NCBI RefSeq assembly: GCF_000689375.1
Contig: NZ_CBQZ010000002.1
Coordinates: 16,397 to 80,396 of the forward strand
Direction: 5' to 3'
Source: Cardinium endosymbiont cBtQ1 of Bemisia tabaci
Lineage (GTDB): Bacteria > Bacteroidota > Bacteroidia > Cytophagales > Amoebophilaceae
DNA length: 64,000 bases
Below are positions 27,915 to 38,447 of the stretch, piece by piece. The notes beneath the pieces were generated by a model. That model searched no databases. It was not told where the DNA came from and saw only the letters and a program-made list of their open reading frames with translations. Each line of letters begins with the position of its first letter. Position 1 is the stretch's first letter. The position numbers and the translations under genes are program-made.

Positions 27915-29153
27915 ATGATTCATTTTCAAAAATTTACTTTATCCAATGGCTTACAAGTTATTGTGCATGAAGATGCAACTGCGCATATTGCAGTAATGAA
28001 TCTCATGTATGATGTAGGGTCTCGAGATGAACATCCTTTAAAGACAGGTTTTGCTCATTTATTTGAACATCTAATGTTCGGTGGATCTTCTAACATTCCT
28101 GCGTATGATACCCCCTTACAGCAAGTAGGCGGTGACAACAATGCATATACAACTACAGATGTAACCAATTATTATTGTGCGCTACCTGCTGTTAACTTAG
28201 AAACAGCTTTTTGGCTTGAATCTGACCGAATGCTTGGACTCGCATTTAACGAAAAATCGCTCGAGATACAACGAAAAGTAGTAGTAGAAGAATTTAAAGA
28301 GCGTTATCTAAACCAACCCTATGGTGATGCATGGCACCATTTAACCAACATGGCCTATACAACACATCCCTATAGATGGCCTACTATTGGCCAATCATTA
28401 AGTCACATAGAAAATGCAGCTATGGAGGACGTTAAAGCCTTTTTTTACAAATTTTATAGACCCAATAATGCTATTTTGGTAGTTGCAGGCAAAGTCACCC
28501 AACAACAAATAACAACTTTATGCAAAAAATGGTTTGAACCCATTCCTGCTGGTCCTTCTTATCATAGATTGTTGCCTCAAGAACCAGATCAACTACAACC
28601 TAGGAGAAAGGTAGTGCAGGGTGATGTTCCCTTTCCTGTTTTGTATAAAGCCTACCATATGCCAGGAAAAGGTATGGCTGGTTACTATGCAGCAGCAGTA
28701 TTATGCAATCTACTTAGTGAAGGGAAGTCTGCTTTGCTACATGCCAACTTGGTAGAAAAAGAAACCCTTTATACCAAAATAAATGCCTATACTACTGAAT
28801 CATTAGACCCTGGTTTATTGGTCATTAGCGGAAGTTTGGTATCAAAAGTTGCATTCGAAGAAGCAGAAAGTGCTTTAATAACCGTATTGCAGCAAATCAA
28901 AGCTACTACCCCTGTTGCATTGGAAAAAGCAAAAAATCAGATGGAGGCACAACTTGTTTTTGGTCAAGTAAATCTAGTAGATCGTGCACAAGAGTTGGCC
29001 ATAGCTACTTTACAAGGTGATACCAACCTAGTAAACAATCATATTGATTATATTAGACAGGTTGACTTAGCAACCATTCAAGCAATTGCTGAAACAATTT
29101 TACAAGAGCACAATTGTACTACGCTCCATTACCAAACCATGACCCAATCTTAA
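27915..29153 (+). CDS. M16-family zinc metallopeptidase
   Basis: 412 residues, one full M16B-type unit of two homologous halves. The inverted zinc motif HLFEH is at residues 48-52, with the third ligand Glu in the VVVEEFKERYLNQPYGD block about 70 residues later. The C-terminal half carries the inactive-repeat features (VPFPVLYKAYHMPG, LLSEGKSALLHANLVEKETL). No signal peptide is evident, so a cytoplasmic location or export by another route is possible. Substrates of such pitrilysin/processing-peptidase relatives are peptides; the natural one here is unknown. It sits between dapF and ffh with very short gaps. Confidence 0.9.
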   Translation: MIHFQKFTLSNGLQVIVHEDATAHIAVMNLMYDVGSRDEHPLKTGFAHLFEHLMFGGSSNIPAYDTPLQQVGGDNNAYTTTDVTNYYCALPAVNLETAFWLESDRMLGLAFNEKSLEIQRKVVVEEFKERYLNQPYGDAWHHLTNMAYTTHPYRWPTIGQSLSHIENAAMEDVKAFFYKFYRPNNAILVVAGKVTQQQITTLCKKWFEPIPAGPSYHRLLPQEPDQLQPRRKVVQGDVPFPVLYKAYHMPGKGMAGYYAAAVLCNLLSEGKSALLHANLVEKETLYTKINAYTTESLDPGLLVISGSLVSKVAFEEAESALITVLQQIKATTPVALEKAKNQMEAQLVFGQVNLVDRAQELAIATLQGDTNLVNNHIDYIRQVDLATIQAIAETILQEHNCTTLHYQTMTQS

Positions 29154-29159
29154 AATAAT

Positions 29160-30500
29160 ATGTTTCAGAGTCTTAGTGCCAATCTAGAAAAAGCGATCAA
29201 GTCCTTAAAAGGACAAGGTCGTATTACAGAAATAAACATTGCTGCTACCATAAAAGAAATCCGTAGAAGCTTGGTCCAAGCAGACGTCCATTACAAAGTA
29301 GCCAAGCAGGTCACAGATGCTATTAAGCAAAAAGCAATGGGAACCAATGTGATTACATCTGTTTCACCAGGTCAGCTCTTTACAAAACTGGTTCAAGACG
29401 CTTTAACAGATTTAATGGGAGGGATACATACTGAAGTTCGCCTCACTGGCCATCCAGCGGTTATACTTGTAGCTGGACTGCAAGGAGCTGGTAAAACAAC
29501 CTTAGTAGGTAAGTTGGGCCATTACTACCAAAAAAAAAATAAAAGTCCCCTCTTAGTCGCTTGCGACCTCTATAGACCTGCAGCAGTTGACCAATTGAAA
29601 ACATTAGGTGCGCAGCTTAATATAAGCGTTTATGCAGAACCATTAGAAAAAAAAACCTATACGGTTGCCCAAAATGCTATTAAAGAAGCCAAAAGTAAAG
29701 CACTTGATCTCGTGATTGTAGATACTGCAGGTCGTTTGACTACTGATGAAGAGATGATGCAAGAGATCTGTATGCTTAAAGAGTGCTTAAACCCTTCTGA
29801 AACACTTTTTGTAGTAGACGCTATGGCCGGTCAAGATGCTGTTACCACTGCACAAGTTTTTAATGAAAAGCTTAACTTTGATGGAGTAGTACTGACCAAA
29901 TTAGATGGGGATGCCCGTGGGGGTGCTGCACTATCTATTCGTAGTGTTGTACATAAACCTATTAAGTTTATCAGTACAGGTGAAAAAATGCAAGATTTAG
30001 ATCTTTTTCATCCAGATCGTATGGCCAGTCGTATTCTGGGGATGGGTGATATTATCTCCTTTGTAGAACGTGCAGAAGCAGTGTATAATGAAACACAACA
30101 GCGTAGTTTACAGCAAAAGATAAAAACCAATCAGTTTAATTTAGAAGATTTAGATAAACAAATTCAAAAAATTGAAAAAATAGGAAGTCTCAAAGAAATG
30201 GTTGCCATGTTACCTGGTCTAGGAAAATCGGTGCCAGCTTTACCTTTAGAGGATGAACTATTTAAAAATTGCAAGGTAATCATAGCCTCTATGACTGTTA
30301 AAGAAAGAAGAAATCCCCATATTATTGATCAAAGTCGTCGTGAACGTATTGCACGTGGTAGCGGAAAAACAATCCAAGAGGTCAATCAATTACTCAAACA
30401 GTTTGATGCGATCTGTAAAATGATGAAAAAAGTACATAAAAAAGGATCCAATTTATTAGGTAGCTTGCCATCTTTGCTTAAAAAAAGAAGCGCATCATAA
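29160..30500 (+). CDS. ffh: Signal recognition particle protein Ffh
   Basis: 446 residues. Ffh is the SRP54 GTPase that binds 4.5S RNA and signal sequences and docks with FtsY for co-translational membrane targeting. It has an N-domain four-helix bundle, a G-domain with GLQGAGKTTLVGKLG (P-loop, about 106-120), ACDLYRPAAVDQL, VDTAGRL and TKLDGDARGGAALSI, and a C-terminal M-domain (from about 295) with SRRERIARGSGKTIQEVNQLLKQF. The tail is Lys-rich rather than Met-rich (MKKVHKKGSNLLG). The SRP RNA gene was not found in this window. Confidence 0.97.
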   Translation: MFQSLSANLEKAIKSLKGQGRITEINIAATIKEIRRSLVQADVHYKVAKQVTDAIKQKAMGTNVITSVSPGQLFTKLVQDALTDLMGGIHTEVRLTGHPAVILVAGLQGAGKTTLVGKLGHYYQKKNKSPLLVACDLYRPAAVDQLKTLGAQLNISVYAEPLEKKTYTVAQNAIKEAKSKALDLVIVDTAGRLTTDEEMMQEICMLKECLNPSETLFVVDAMAGQDAVTTAQVFNEKLNFDGVVLTKLDGDARGGAALSIRSVVHKPIKFISTGEKMQDLDLFHPDRMASRILGMGDIISFVERAEAVYNETQQRSLQQKIKTNQFNLEDLDKQIQKIEKIGSLKEMVAMLPGLGKSVPALPLEDELFKNCKVIIASMTVKERRNPHIIDQSRRERIARGSGKTIQEVNQLLKQFDAICKMMKKVHKKGSNLLGSLPSLLKKRSAS

Positions 30501-30637
30501 AAGCTTATTTTTTATCCTTTTTTAAAGAACTATTTCATACAGTAATGGATATACACCCAGTTTAAATTTGCCAATGAACGACTTTATAACTAAATTTACT
30601 TTAGCTAGGGTGCCTTTAAATTTATTGCAATAACATT

Positions 30638-30964
30638 ATGAAGCTAACCAACCAAAATAAAGAAAACAAAGAAGCTATTTTGAAAACTTTTACCTTCAAC
30701 AACTCAGACAAAGGTGATCTTTTTAGGGCTTTTGGATTTAAAAAATCTGAACAAGACAGTGGTTCTTCAGAATCACAGATTGCACTATTTACATATAGAA
30801 TTAAGCACTTAACAGATCATCTAAGTGTTAAAAAGAAAGATCATGCTACAAAGTTAGGTCTTTTGAAATTAGTAGGTAAGCGAAAAAGATTATTGGCCTA
30901 TCTTAAAAAAGAAGACTTAGGTCGCTATAGAACTATTATTAGCAGCCTTGGCTTAAGAAAGTAG
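30638..30964 (+). CDS. rpsO: 30S ribosomal protein S15, with N-terminal insertion
   Basis: 108 residues against about 89 in the family. The core is clear: DSGSSESQIALFTYRIKHLTDHL, KKKDHATKLGLLKLVGKRKRLL and the C-terminus YRTIISSLGLRK, which binds 16S rRNA helices 20-22. The extra 17-19 residues sit between the first helix (ENKEAILKTF) and the DSGS turn. ILKTFTFNNSDKGD and LFRAFGFKKSEQDSG look like a partial internal duplication. rpsO stands just before pnp, the widely conserved order. Confidence 0.95.
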   Translation: MKLTNQNKENKEAILKTFTFNNSDKGDLFRAFGFKKSEQDSGSSESQIALFTYRIKHLTDHLSVKKKDHATKLGLLKLVGKRKRLLAYLKKEDLGRYRTIISSLGLRK

Positions 30965-31135
30965 TTGTTTTTTTTACTATTTTCAGGTATAGTTAGATAT
31001 TATAGTATTTGTTTTTTTAACTTCTCCTACTCACATTTTGGCTCATAAAGTTCTGTAGGAAAAGTTTTGTGGTATATTTTTCCTCTGTTCTAATCCATTT
31101 GATGCCGTTGTATATTATCACTCCATTGTACCTAT

Positions 31136-33289
31136 ATGCTCAGAAAATTAATTTCAAAAACAATCAAGTTACCAGATAATCGGGTGATTACTATAGAAAC
31201 GGGTAAATTAGCTATGCAATCCAACGGTTCTGTTGTGATCCGAATGGGTAATGCGTTGATTTTAGCTACTGTGGTAGCTAAAGCAGCTGCAGAAGAAGAG
31301 GTCTATAATTTTTTACCCCTTTCTGTAGATTACCAGGAAAAATTTGCTGCTTCTGGTAAAATACCTGGAGGGTTTCTAAAACGGGAAGGTAGGCTAGGAG
31401 ATCATGAAATTTTAATTGCTAGGTTGGTTGATCGTGCCATTCGTCCTCTTTTTCCTAAAAAAATTAATAGTGAAATTCAAGTAAATATATCGTTAATATC
31501 TGCTGATGAAACCATTTTGCCAGATGCACTTGCTGCTTTAGCAGCTTCTTGTGCCTTATCTGTTTCTTCTATTCCATTCAATGGGCCTATTTCAGAGGTC
31601 CGTGTGGCCCGTGTAGATGGTATTTTTTTAATCAATCCACCACCTAGTTTACTTGAAAAAGCGGATATGAACCTTATGGTAGCCGCTACTGATGATAGTA
31701 TACTTATGGTAGAGGGGGAAATGGATGAAGTCCAAGAAGCAGATATGATAGCTGCCATGCGTTTCGCCCATGATGCGATTAAGCTACACTGTCAAGTCCA
31801 GCGGGAGCTTATGGCAGCTGTTGGTATCGAAAAAAAAACAGATACGGCCAACGATTTATCTACCGCTCTAGTCTGTGAGCCTGCTTTACGTGAAGCCATT
31901 TATACCGATATGTATGCTGTTGCCAAGCAACATATCCCTTCTAAAACTTTGCGTAAAGAAGCTTTTATGGCAGTAACACATCGTTACAGTTCCGCACTTG
32001 TACAAGACCAAAATGGTCAGGAAACATCTGTTGCCCAGCAAAAAGAATTTCTACTTGAACTCCAAAATCAAGCTATTCGAGCACTTATTTTAAATGAGCG
32101 CATCCGTTTAGATGGTCGCCGATTGGATCAGATTCGATCGATCGAATCTGAAATAGACTATTTGCCATCTGCACATGGTTCCGCCCTTTTTACAAGAGGT
32201 GAAACACAATCCCTGACTACCGTTACGCTTGGCAGCAAGTTCGATGAGCAAATCATTGACAGAGCTATGGAAGATGGCTATAATCGTTTTATGCTCCATT
32301 ATAATTTTCCTGGCTTCTCTACTGGAGAAGTTAAGCCAAACAGAGGGCCTTCTCGTCGGGAAATAGGCCATGGGAATCTAGCCATGCGTGCATTAAAAGC
32401 CGTTTTACCACCTGATAAAGAAAACTTGTATACCATACGTGTGGTATCAGATATTCTTGAATCAAATGGCTCTTCTTCTATGGCCACTGTTTGTGCCGGT
32501 TCCTTGGCCCTAATGGATGCAGGTATTCCTATTAAAGCAGCCGTCTCAGGGGTTGCTATGGGAATGATTACAGACCCTGCTACAGGACGCTTTGCTGTTT
32601 TATCTGATATTCTAGGAGATGAAGATAGCGTTGGTGATATGGATTTTAAGGTAGCAGGTACCCAACAAGGGATTACAGCATGCCAAATGGATATAAAAGT
32701 CGCTGGTATTTCATATGAAATGCTAGAAAAAGCGCTCCATCAAGCTAAGGAAGGTAGGTTGTATATCCTGCAAAAAATGGAAGAAACCATAGCTATAGCT
32801 CGTCCAAGTAGCAAGCCACATGCTCCTAAAATTGTTACTATAGAAGTTGAAAAAGAGATGATTGGTGCCATCATTGGACCAGGAGGAAAGGTTATACAAG
32901 AAATTCAAAAAGAGACCTATACCAATATAGATATTGTTGAAAAAGGCTATAAAGGAATGGTTACTATATTTGCTGCAAATCAAGAAATGTTGCAAAAAGC
33001 GGTTGGTAAAATAAAGACTATTACTGCTAAGCCTTCTATTGGTGAAGTATATCTAGGTAAGGTTAAATCTGTCTTAAACTACGGCGCATTTGTAGAATTT
33101 ATGCCTGGGAAAGATGGGTTTTTACATGTTTCAGAAGTTCGCTTAGAACGCATTGAAAATTTAGAAAAAGTATTGGAGATCGGAGAAGAGCTACAGGTAA
33201 AACTTATTGGTGTAGATCCTAAAACAGGTAAATATAGATTGTCACGTAAGGTATTGCTTTCTCCTGATGCGATAGCAGCTGGGGGTTAG
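31136..33289 (+). CDS. pnp: Polyribonucleotide nucleotidyltransferase (PNPase)
   Basis: 717 residues, full length. PNPase is a trimeric 3'-5' phosphorolytic exoribonuclease central to mRNA decay. It has two RNase PH-like cores (the second with LHYNFPGFSTGEVKPNRGPSRRE and MDFKVAGTQQGITACQMDIK), a linking helical domain, a KH domain (EKEMIGAIIGPGGKVIQEI, from about 565) and a C-terminal S1 domain (GEVYLGKVKSVLNYGAFVEF). The catalytic Asp region DEDSVGDMDFK is intact. The S1 domain ends promptly without the long acidic tail seen in some bacteria. Confidence 0.97.
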   Translation: MLRKLISKTIKLPDNRVITIETGKLAMQSNGSVVIRMGNALILATVVAKAAAEEEVYNFLPLSVDYQEKFAASGKIPGGFLKREGRLGDHEILIARLVDRAIRPLFPKKINSEIQVNISLISADETILPDALAALAASCALSVSSIPFNGPISEVRVARVDGIFLINPPPSLLEKADMNLMVAATDDSILMVEGEMDEVQEADMIAAMRFAHDAIKLHCQVQRELMAAVGIEKKTDTANDLSTALVCEPALREAIYTDMYAVAKQHIPSKTLRKEAFMAVTHRYSSALVQDQNGQETSVAQQKEFLLELQNQAIRALILNERIRLDGRRLDQIRSIESEIDYLPSAHGSALFTRGETQSLTTVTLGSKFDEQIIDRAMEDGYNRFMLHYNFPGFSTGEVKPNRGPSRREIGHGNLAMRALKAVLPPDKENLYTIRVVSDILESNGSSSMATVCAGSLALMDAGIPIKAAVSGVAMGMITDPATGRFAVLSDILGDEDSVGDMDFKVAGTQQGITACQMDIKVAGISYEMLEKALHQAKEGRLYILQKMEETIAIARPSSKPHAPKIVTIEVEKEMIGAIIGPGGKVIQEIQKETYTNIDIVEKGYKGMVTIFAANQEMLQKAVGKIKTITAKPSIGEVYLGKVKSVLNYGAFVEFMPGKDGFLHVSEVRLERIENLEKVLEIGEELQVKLIGVDPKTGKYRLSRKVLLSPDAIAAGG

Positions 33290-33334
33290 TATATGGCATT
33301 AATATAATTTTACATTTATTTAATTTAGTAAATT

Positions 33335-34198
33335 ATGAGACAACTAAAGATAAGTAAGCAAATTACAAATCGTGAAAGCCAGTCCTTAGATAAATACCTT
33401 CAGGAAATTGGTAGGGTTCCATTACTTAGTGCTGATGAAGAGGTTGAGCTTTCCAAGAAAATTAGAATGGGAGATAGAGCTGCTTTTGAAAGACTGACTA
33501 AGGCCAATCTTCGATTTGTAGTTTCTGTGGCTAAGCAGTATCAAAATCAAGGATTATCTTTGAGTGATTTGATTAATGAAGGTAATCTTGGTTTAATTAA
33601 ATCTGCTCAGCGTTTTGACGAAAAGAGAGGATTTAAGTTTATCTCTTATGCGGTTTGGTGGATTAGGCAATCTATATTACAAGCGCTAGCTGAACAGGCT
33701 AGAATTGTACGTTTGCCATTGAATCGGATTAGTTCACTTAGTAAAATTTCTAGAACTTTTTCTCGCTTAGAGCAAAAATATGAAAGAGAACCAACGGTTG
33801 AGGAATTGGCTGAGTTTTTAGAGATTGATCCAGAAGAAGTCTGTGGTGCTTTAAAAGTTGCAGGACGACATATTTCTGTAGATGCCCCTTTTCTACAGGG
33901 TGAAGAAAACAGCTTATTAGATGTATTGGAAAGCGATGTAGAAAAAAAGCCAGATAGTGAATTAATCAATGATTCTTTGTGTAAAGAAATCCAACGTTCA
34001 TTGGCTGTACTTACACCTAGAGAACGTGATGTCCTCTGCTATTATTTTGGTCTGAACAATACAGAAATACTGACCCTAGAAGAAATAGGTGCCCGATTTG
34101 GCTTAACCCGAGAGCGTGTACGTCAAGTAAAAGAAAAAGGTATTAAAAAGCTAAAGGCTGCCGTTAGTAGCGAAACACTCAAGTGCTACCTAGGATGA
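33335..34198 (+). CDS. rpoD: RNA polymerase primary sigma factor (Bacteroidota RpoD type)
   Basis: 287 residues, the short form typical of Bacteroidota primary sigma factors. Region 1.2 ([24 protein letters not shown]), region 2 ([24 protein letters not shown], then [19 protein letters not shown] for -7/-10 recognition and melting), region 3 ([17 protein letters not shown]) and region 4 with the helix-turn-helix [24 protein letters not shown] are all present. There is no region 1.1. It reads promoters of the TTTG/TAnnTTTG type in this phylum (family knowledge). The gene follows pnp after 45 bases and precedes trxB. Confidence 0.96.
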   Translation: MRQLKISKQITNRESQSLDKYLQEIGRVPLLSADEEVELSKKIRMGDRAAFERLTKANLRFVVSVAKQYQNQGLSLSDLINEGNLGLIKSAQRFDEKRGFKFISYAVWWIRQSILQALAEQARIVRLPLNRISSLSKISRTFSRLEQKYEREPTVEELAEFLEIDPEEVCGALKVAGRHISVDAPFLQGEENSLLDVLESDVEKKPDSELINDSLCKEIQRSLAVLTPRERDVLCYYFGLNNTEILTLEEIGARFGLTRERVRQVKEKGIKKLKAAVSSETLKCYLG

Positions 34199-34245
34199 TG
34201 GAGTACATATCCTTTAATTCTATGTCGTATACATAATAAATCTAT

Positions 34246-35196
34246 ATGTCTCCTATACCACTGGTTATTATTGGAGGCGGTCCAGCTGGTTATACAGCTG
34301 CCATCTACGCTGCTCGAGCGGGCCTACATCCCATTCTATATCAAGGCCCTAATCCAGGTGGTCAATTGACGATCACAGGAGAGGTAGAGAATTATCCTGG
34401 CTATAAAAATGGTATAACCGGTCCTGCTATGATGGAAGATTTTAAAGCCCAAGCAGAACGATTTGGCACTGTAGTTAAAACGGGTACCATTACCAAAGTA
34501 GATTTTGCTACCTATCCACGCCGTTTGACACTAGATAATGGTGCAAGTGTCCTGGCCCAATCTGTTATTATTGCTGCGGGTGCATCTGCAAAATGGCTGG
34601 GTTTACCTGCAGAAAAGAGGCTATATGGCAAAGGTGTCTCTGCTTGTGCAATTTGTGACGGTTTCTTTTTTAAAGGTAAAACGGTTGTAGTAGTAGGTGG
34701 AGGAGATACCGCTGCGGAAGAATCCCTTTATTTAGCCAACCTTTGTCAAAAAGTACATTTATTAGTGCGTAAAGGCCAAATGCGTGCTAGTAAAATTATG
34801 CAGGAACGTCTTTTTAAAAGACCCAATATTCAAGTTTCATTTCATACAGAAGTTAAAGATATAATAGGCCAAGAATCTATAGAAGCAGTAGAAACTGTCC
34901 ATACTTTATCTAAGACCATTACCCTTATAGAGGCTACTGGTTTATTTGTTGCGATAGGCCATCAACCCAATACTTCGCCTTTTCTACCTTATATAGACGT
35001 AGATCAACAAGGTTACATTCAAACAAAACGAGGCACTACGCAAACCAATATTCCTGGCGTTTTTGCGGCTGGAGATATTCAAGATCCTTATTATAGGCAA
35101 GCTGTTACAGCTGCTGGAACCGGTTGTATGGCTGCACTAGACGCGGAACGTTTTCTAAAGGAAACAAGTGAAGATTTTTTAAAAGAAACCAATTAA
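34246..35196 (+). CDS. trxB: Thioredoxin reductase
   Basis: 316 residues, full length. This FAD/NADPH flavoenzyme keeps thioredoxin reduced in the cytosol. It shows the FAD-binding start LVIIGGGPAGYTAAIYAARAG, the redox pair C134-A-I-C137-D, the NADPH loop VVVVGGGDTAAEESLYL and the C-terminal FAD motif GVFAAGDIQDPYYRQAVTAAGTG. The stop overlaps the start of the following transporter gene by one base (TAATG), so the two are translationally coupled. Confidence 0.96.
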   Translation: MSPIPLVIIGGGPAGYTAAIYAARAGLHPILYQGPNPGGQLTITGEVENYPGYKNGITGPAMMEDFKAQAERFGTVVKTGTITKVDFATYPRRLTLDNGASVLAQSVIIAAGASAKWLGLPAEKRLYGKGVSACAICDGFFFKGKTVVVVGGGDTAAEESLYLANLCQKVHLLVRKGQMRASKIMQERLFKRPNIQVSFHTEVKDIIGQESIEAVETVHTLSKTITLIEATGLFVAIGHQPNTSPFLPYIDVDQQGYIQTKRGTTQTNIPGVFAAGDIQDPYYRQAVTAAGTGCMAALDAERFLKETSEDFLKETN

Positions 35197-36047
35197 TGTT
35201 CCTTTCGAAAAACACTTATGTACAATCATTATTTTGGTTGTTGCTTAGTATATTGGCAAGTTGTTTAAATGATTTGGTTACCAAATTACTCATTACAGAG
35301 CTATCTTCTTGTCAAGTTTGCTTCTTTCGTTTTATATTAGGTAGCTTGTTCCTAGTACCTATTATGCACCATAGGGGGAAGTCGACTTTTAAGACCCAAC
35401 GCTTATCCCTACATATTTTTCGTGGCCTATTTTTATCGATTGGAATGGGGATATATGCCTATAGCCTAACTAAGATGACCATCAGTAGTGCAACTGTAAT
35501 AGGATTTACCAATCCTATTTTTGTGCTTATCTTAGCAAGAATCTTTCTTAAAGAAGTAGTGGCTTGGCCCATATGGATGGCTACCTTGTGCACATGTCTA
35601 GGGATGGCCTTGATATTGCGCCCTACTACCTATAATAGTGCTGCTTTATCGTGCATTCTGGCAACTATTGTTTTTGCTTCATTAGATGTTATAAATAAAA
35701 AATATGTTGCATATGAGCCTATTCTTTCCATGCTTTTTTTCTCTAATTTGGTAGCTGCTTGTTGCATGTTACCAGTAGCTTGTTACTATTGGAAAGTACC
35801 AACCTTATTGGAACTATTTTTTTTAAGTATACTGGGAATTGGCAGCAATTTAATTCTTTATTTTTTATTAAAAGCTTTTCAGCAATCCAAAGTAGCTTCC
35901 TTGGCACCTATGAAGTATACAGAATGGGTCCTTTCTATCTTATTGGGCTATCTTTTTTTTCAAGAGTGGCCCACCTTAAGTGCCTTATTAGGAGCAGCCA
36001 TTATTGTTTCTTCTACTTGCTTTATCTTATACTACCAAAATCGCTAA
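35196..36047 (+). CDS. EamA/DMT-family transporter
   Basis: 283 residues with about ten hydrophobic segments arranged as two five-helix EamA repeats. The first repeat contains LASCLNDLVTKLLI...CQVCFFRFILGSLFLVPIM and MTISSATVIGFTNPIFVLILARIFLKE. The second has SLAPMKYTEWVLSILLGYLFFQEWPTLSALLGAAIIV. The glycine/proline-rich helix ends and FLKE/FFQE loops are typical drug/metabolite transporter features. The substrate is not predictable; relatives in intracellular bacteria include SAM and amino-acid carriers. It is coupled to trxB, and an IS begins 67 bases after its stop. Confidence 0.9.
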   Translation: MFLSKNTYVQSLFWLLLSILASCLNDLVTKLLITELSSCQVCFFRFILGSLFLVPIMHHRGKSTFKTQRLSLHIFRGLFLSIGMGIYAYSLTKMTISSATVIGFTNPIFVLILARIFLKEVVAWPIWMATLCTCLGMALILRPTTYNSAALSCILATIVFASLDVINKKYVAYEPILSMLFFSNLVAACCMLPVACYYWKVPTLLELFFLSILGIGSNLILYFLLKAFQQSKVASLAPMKYTEWVLSILLGYLFFQEWPTLSALLGAAIIVSSTCFILYYQNR

Positions 36048-36113
36048 CCAAATATTCCTAGTCCCAAAACTTTTTTAAGATTTATATTTTTATTTGATAT
36101 TCGTAATCAAATT

Positions 36114-37398
36114 GAGACCGTTGCAATAGACTTTTAAGATTTGTATTAAACAAGTACTTTTATATTTATGAAATAGTTAATTTTTAGTTTTTATATGAAA
36201 GTTTTTATTTAGTTTTTTGATGATATAGTTATGGCAATAAAAACAAGTAGCCAGTTATCTTTTGGAGATATATCAGCTAGTCTCCGTAAATGCAAGCATA
36301 CCTTTTTTAATCAAATAAATAATCTAATTAATTGGTCATCAGTAGAAAAAGAGCTTTGTATTTATTATCCGAAAGGCTTACGTTTGTCAGGCAAACCTGC
36401 CTATAGTCCCCTTCTTTTATTTAAAATGCTTTTGCTTGAACAGTGGTATGGATTAAGTGACTACCAAGTCGAAGAAGAGGTAAATGATCGTATTACATTT
36501 AGCAGGTTTTGTGGTATATCGATGGATAATTCAGTTCCAGATCATAGTGTATTAAGCAGATTTAGGACTGCTCTTACGGAAAAGAAGGCTTTAGATAGGT
36601 TATTAACAATAATTAATAATCAGTTATCGAGTCATGTTGTACTGGTTCAACATGGTGCAGTTATTGACGCCTCTATAACGCCTACTTCTAGAGGTCCCAA
36701 AGGTAAAAAAAGCTATAATTTGCATGAAGATGGTACTATATCGGTATCCCATAGTTATCAAAAAGGGGTAGATCAAGAAGCTAGTTGGACCAAAAAAGGT
36801 CATGATCTTTACTATGGCTATAAACGCCATGTCCTTGTAGAAAGTAAAGAAGGTTTAGTGCTGGCAGTCAGTACCACAAAGGCATCTAATCATGATGGTG
36901 CCCATTTACCCATATTATTGGATAAAGTATCCTTAAAAGCAGGCAGCAGGCTCTATGGAGATAAAGGCTATAGCGGGTTACCGAACGAAACTTTATTAAA
37001 GAAAAAAGCTTAAAATCAGCTATTCAAAAGAAAGCTACTAAAAACCATCCCTTATCACCTACTGCTAAACGTTTCAATAAATTGGTATCCAAGACGCGCT
37101 ATAAAGTAGAGCGGGTATTTGGTAATATTAAGCGTTGGTTCCGTAGTGCAGGAGCTCGTTATATAGGACTGGAAAAAACCCATACGCAACATGTTATGGA
37201 AGCTATAGCCTATAATTTATATAGGGCCCCAAATATCATTTTAAAGGGTTTTTAGGGGGATGGTATATCTAAAATGAACAAAAATTAACTTGAAAATCAA
37301 TAAATAATGATTTTTATGCATCCTTAACCATAAAAACCACAAAAAATAACACTAGAAACTTATCAAAAATTACAATAACTATCTATTGCAACGGTCTC
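36114..37398 (+). mobile_element. IS5-type element, copy 2, with AAATT target duplication
   Basis: 1285 bases with the same terminal repeats as 16140-17425 (GAGACCGTTGCAATAGA). AAATT is present on each side (36109-36113 and 37399-37403). It is nearly identical to copy 1, and the one-base length difference lies in an A-run in the transposase. Confidence 0.92.
36231..37255 (+). pseudogene. IS5-type transposase with one-base deletion in an A-run
   Basis: The frame is open from ATG 36231 to a stop at 37013 (ETLLKKKA), 260 residues. Copy 1 has seven A's at this point (LKKKSLKSAIQ); here there are six (37002-37007). The remaining 80 codons, including the catalytic Glu region VERVFGNIKRW, are intact in the shifted frame to a TAG at 37255. 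A single slippage event could restore the whole protein. Confidence 0.9.
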
Positions 37399-37444
37399 AA
37401 ATTATATAATTATTTATATCGGCTATTTTATTATCTATCTTATT

Positions 37445-38447
37445 AACCTGAACTCTGGATTAGATTTTCATATTTGCGTATAAAGAAGCTTCTTTGAGTT
37501 TTAAATTTAGGTGATTGAAAATTACCTCTAAAAACTAAAGGAGCCGCTTATGAATGTAGACAAATTAGTAGAAATATATTATATGGTAGATGAGTTTTTA
37601 ATAAAATTTATGCCTTATATGGAGAAAAAGCTGTTAACAGAGCCCACAAGAAAACCCACTAGAACTTGTTCTCTTAACTTAAGCGAAATAATGACTATAC
37701 TAATTGCTTTTCATCTAATAGGTTTTAGAAATTTTAAGATGTATTATATTCATTTAGAGCAATTTCACTCAAGTGAGTTTAGAACATTAGTGAGCTATAA
37801 TAGATTCATATCACTAGTAAAAAGAACGTTAGTTCCTATGTATTTCTTTACGCATAGTCTTTCTAAGACAAGAACAGGTTGTTATTTTATGGATTCAACA
37901 GCCATTAAAGTTTGTAAGGTACAAAGGGCTTGTTCTAACAAAGTATTTAAATCAATAGCTACTAAAGGTAAAACAACGACTGGCTTGGTTTTTTGGGTTC
38001 AAGTTACATTTGATTGTAAACGATTTAGGTGAAATTATGAATTTTACACTTACCCCAGGTAGGGTCAAGGATAGATTCCCTGCAAAAAGTTTATGCAAAA
38101 ATTTAATCGGTAAAGTATTCTCGGATAAAGGCTATATCAGCAAAGAATTATTTGAAAAACTTATGGAAAAAGGAATAGAGCTCATTACCCATATCAAGAA
38201 AAATATGAAAAATGCTTTTATGACATTATGGGATAAATTAATGCTTCGAAAGAGATCCATCATTGAAACCATTATCGATCAGCTTAAAAATATTAGCCAA
38301 ATAGAACACTCTAGACACAGAAGCATACCTAATTTTATTGTCAATTTAATAGCTGGTATTACTGCTTATGGGCTAAAAGAGAAAAAACCGGCTATAGCTA
38401 ATATATATGCAACTGGTTTACAATAATTCTAATCCAGAGTTCAGGTT
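37445..38447 (+). mobile_element. IS982-family element, copy B
   Basis: 1003 bases, bounded by AACCTGAACTCTGGATTAGA and its complement, with a possible 3-base ATT duplication outside. It lies 47 bases from the IS5-type copy. Confidence 0.9.
37550..38426 (+). pseudogene. IS982 transposase with one-base insertion
   Basis: The N-terminal frame (37550-38032) contains the first catalytic Asp (CYFMDSTAIKVC). It is shifted by an extra T in ggcttgg near 37984, so GWFFGFKLHL becomes GLVFWVQVTF and stops. The remainder (38010-38426), with FSDKGYISK and [11 protein letters not shown], is intact in the next frame. Only one base separates it from a complete gene. Confidence 0.9.
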
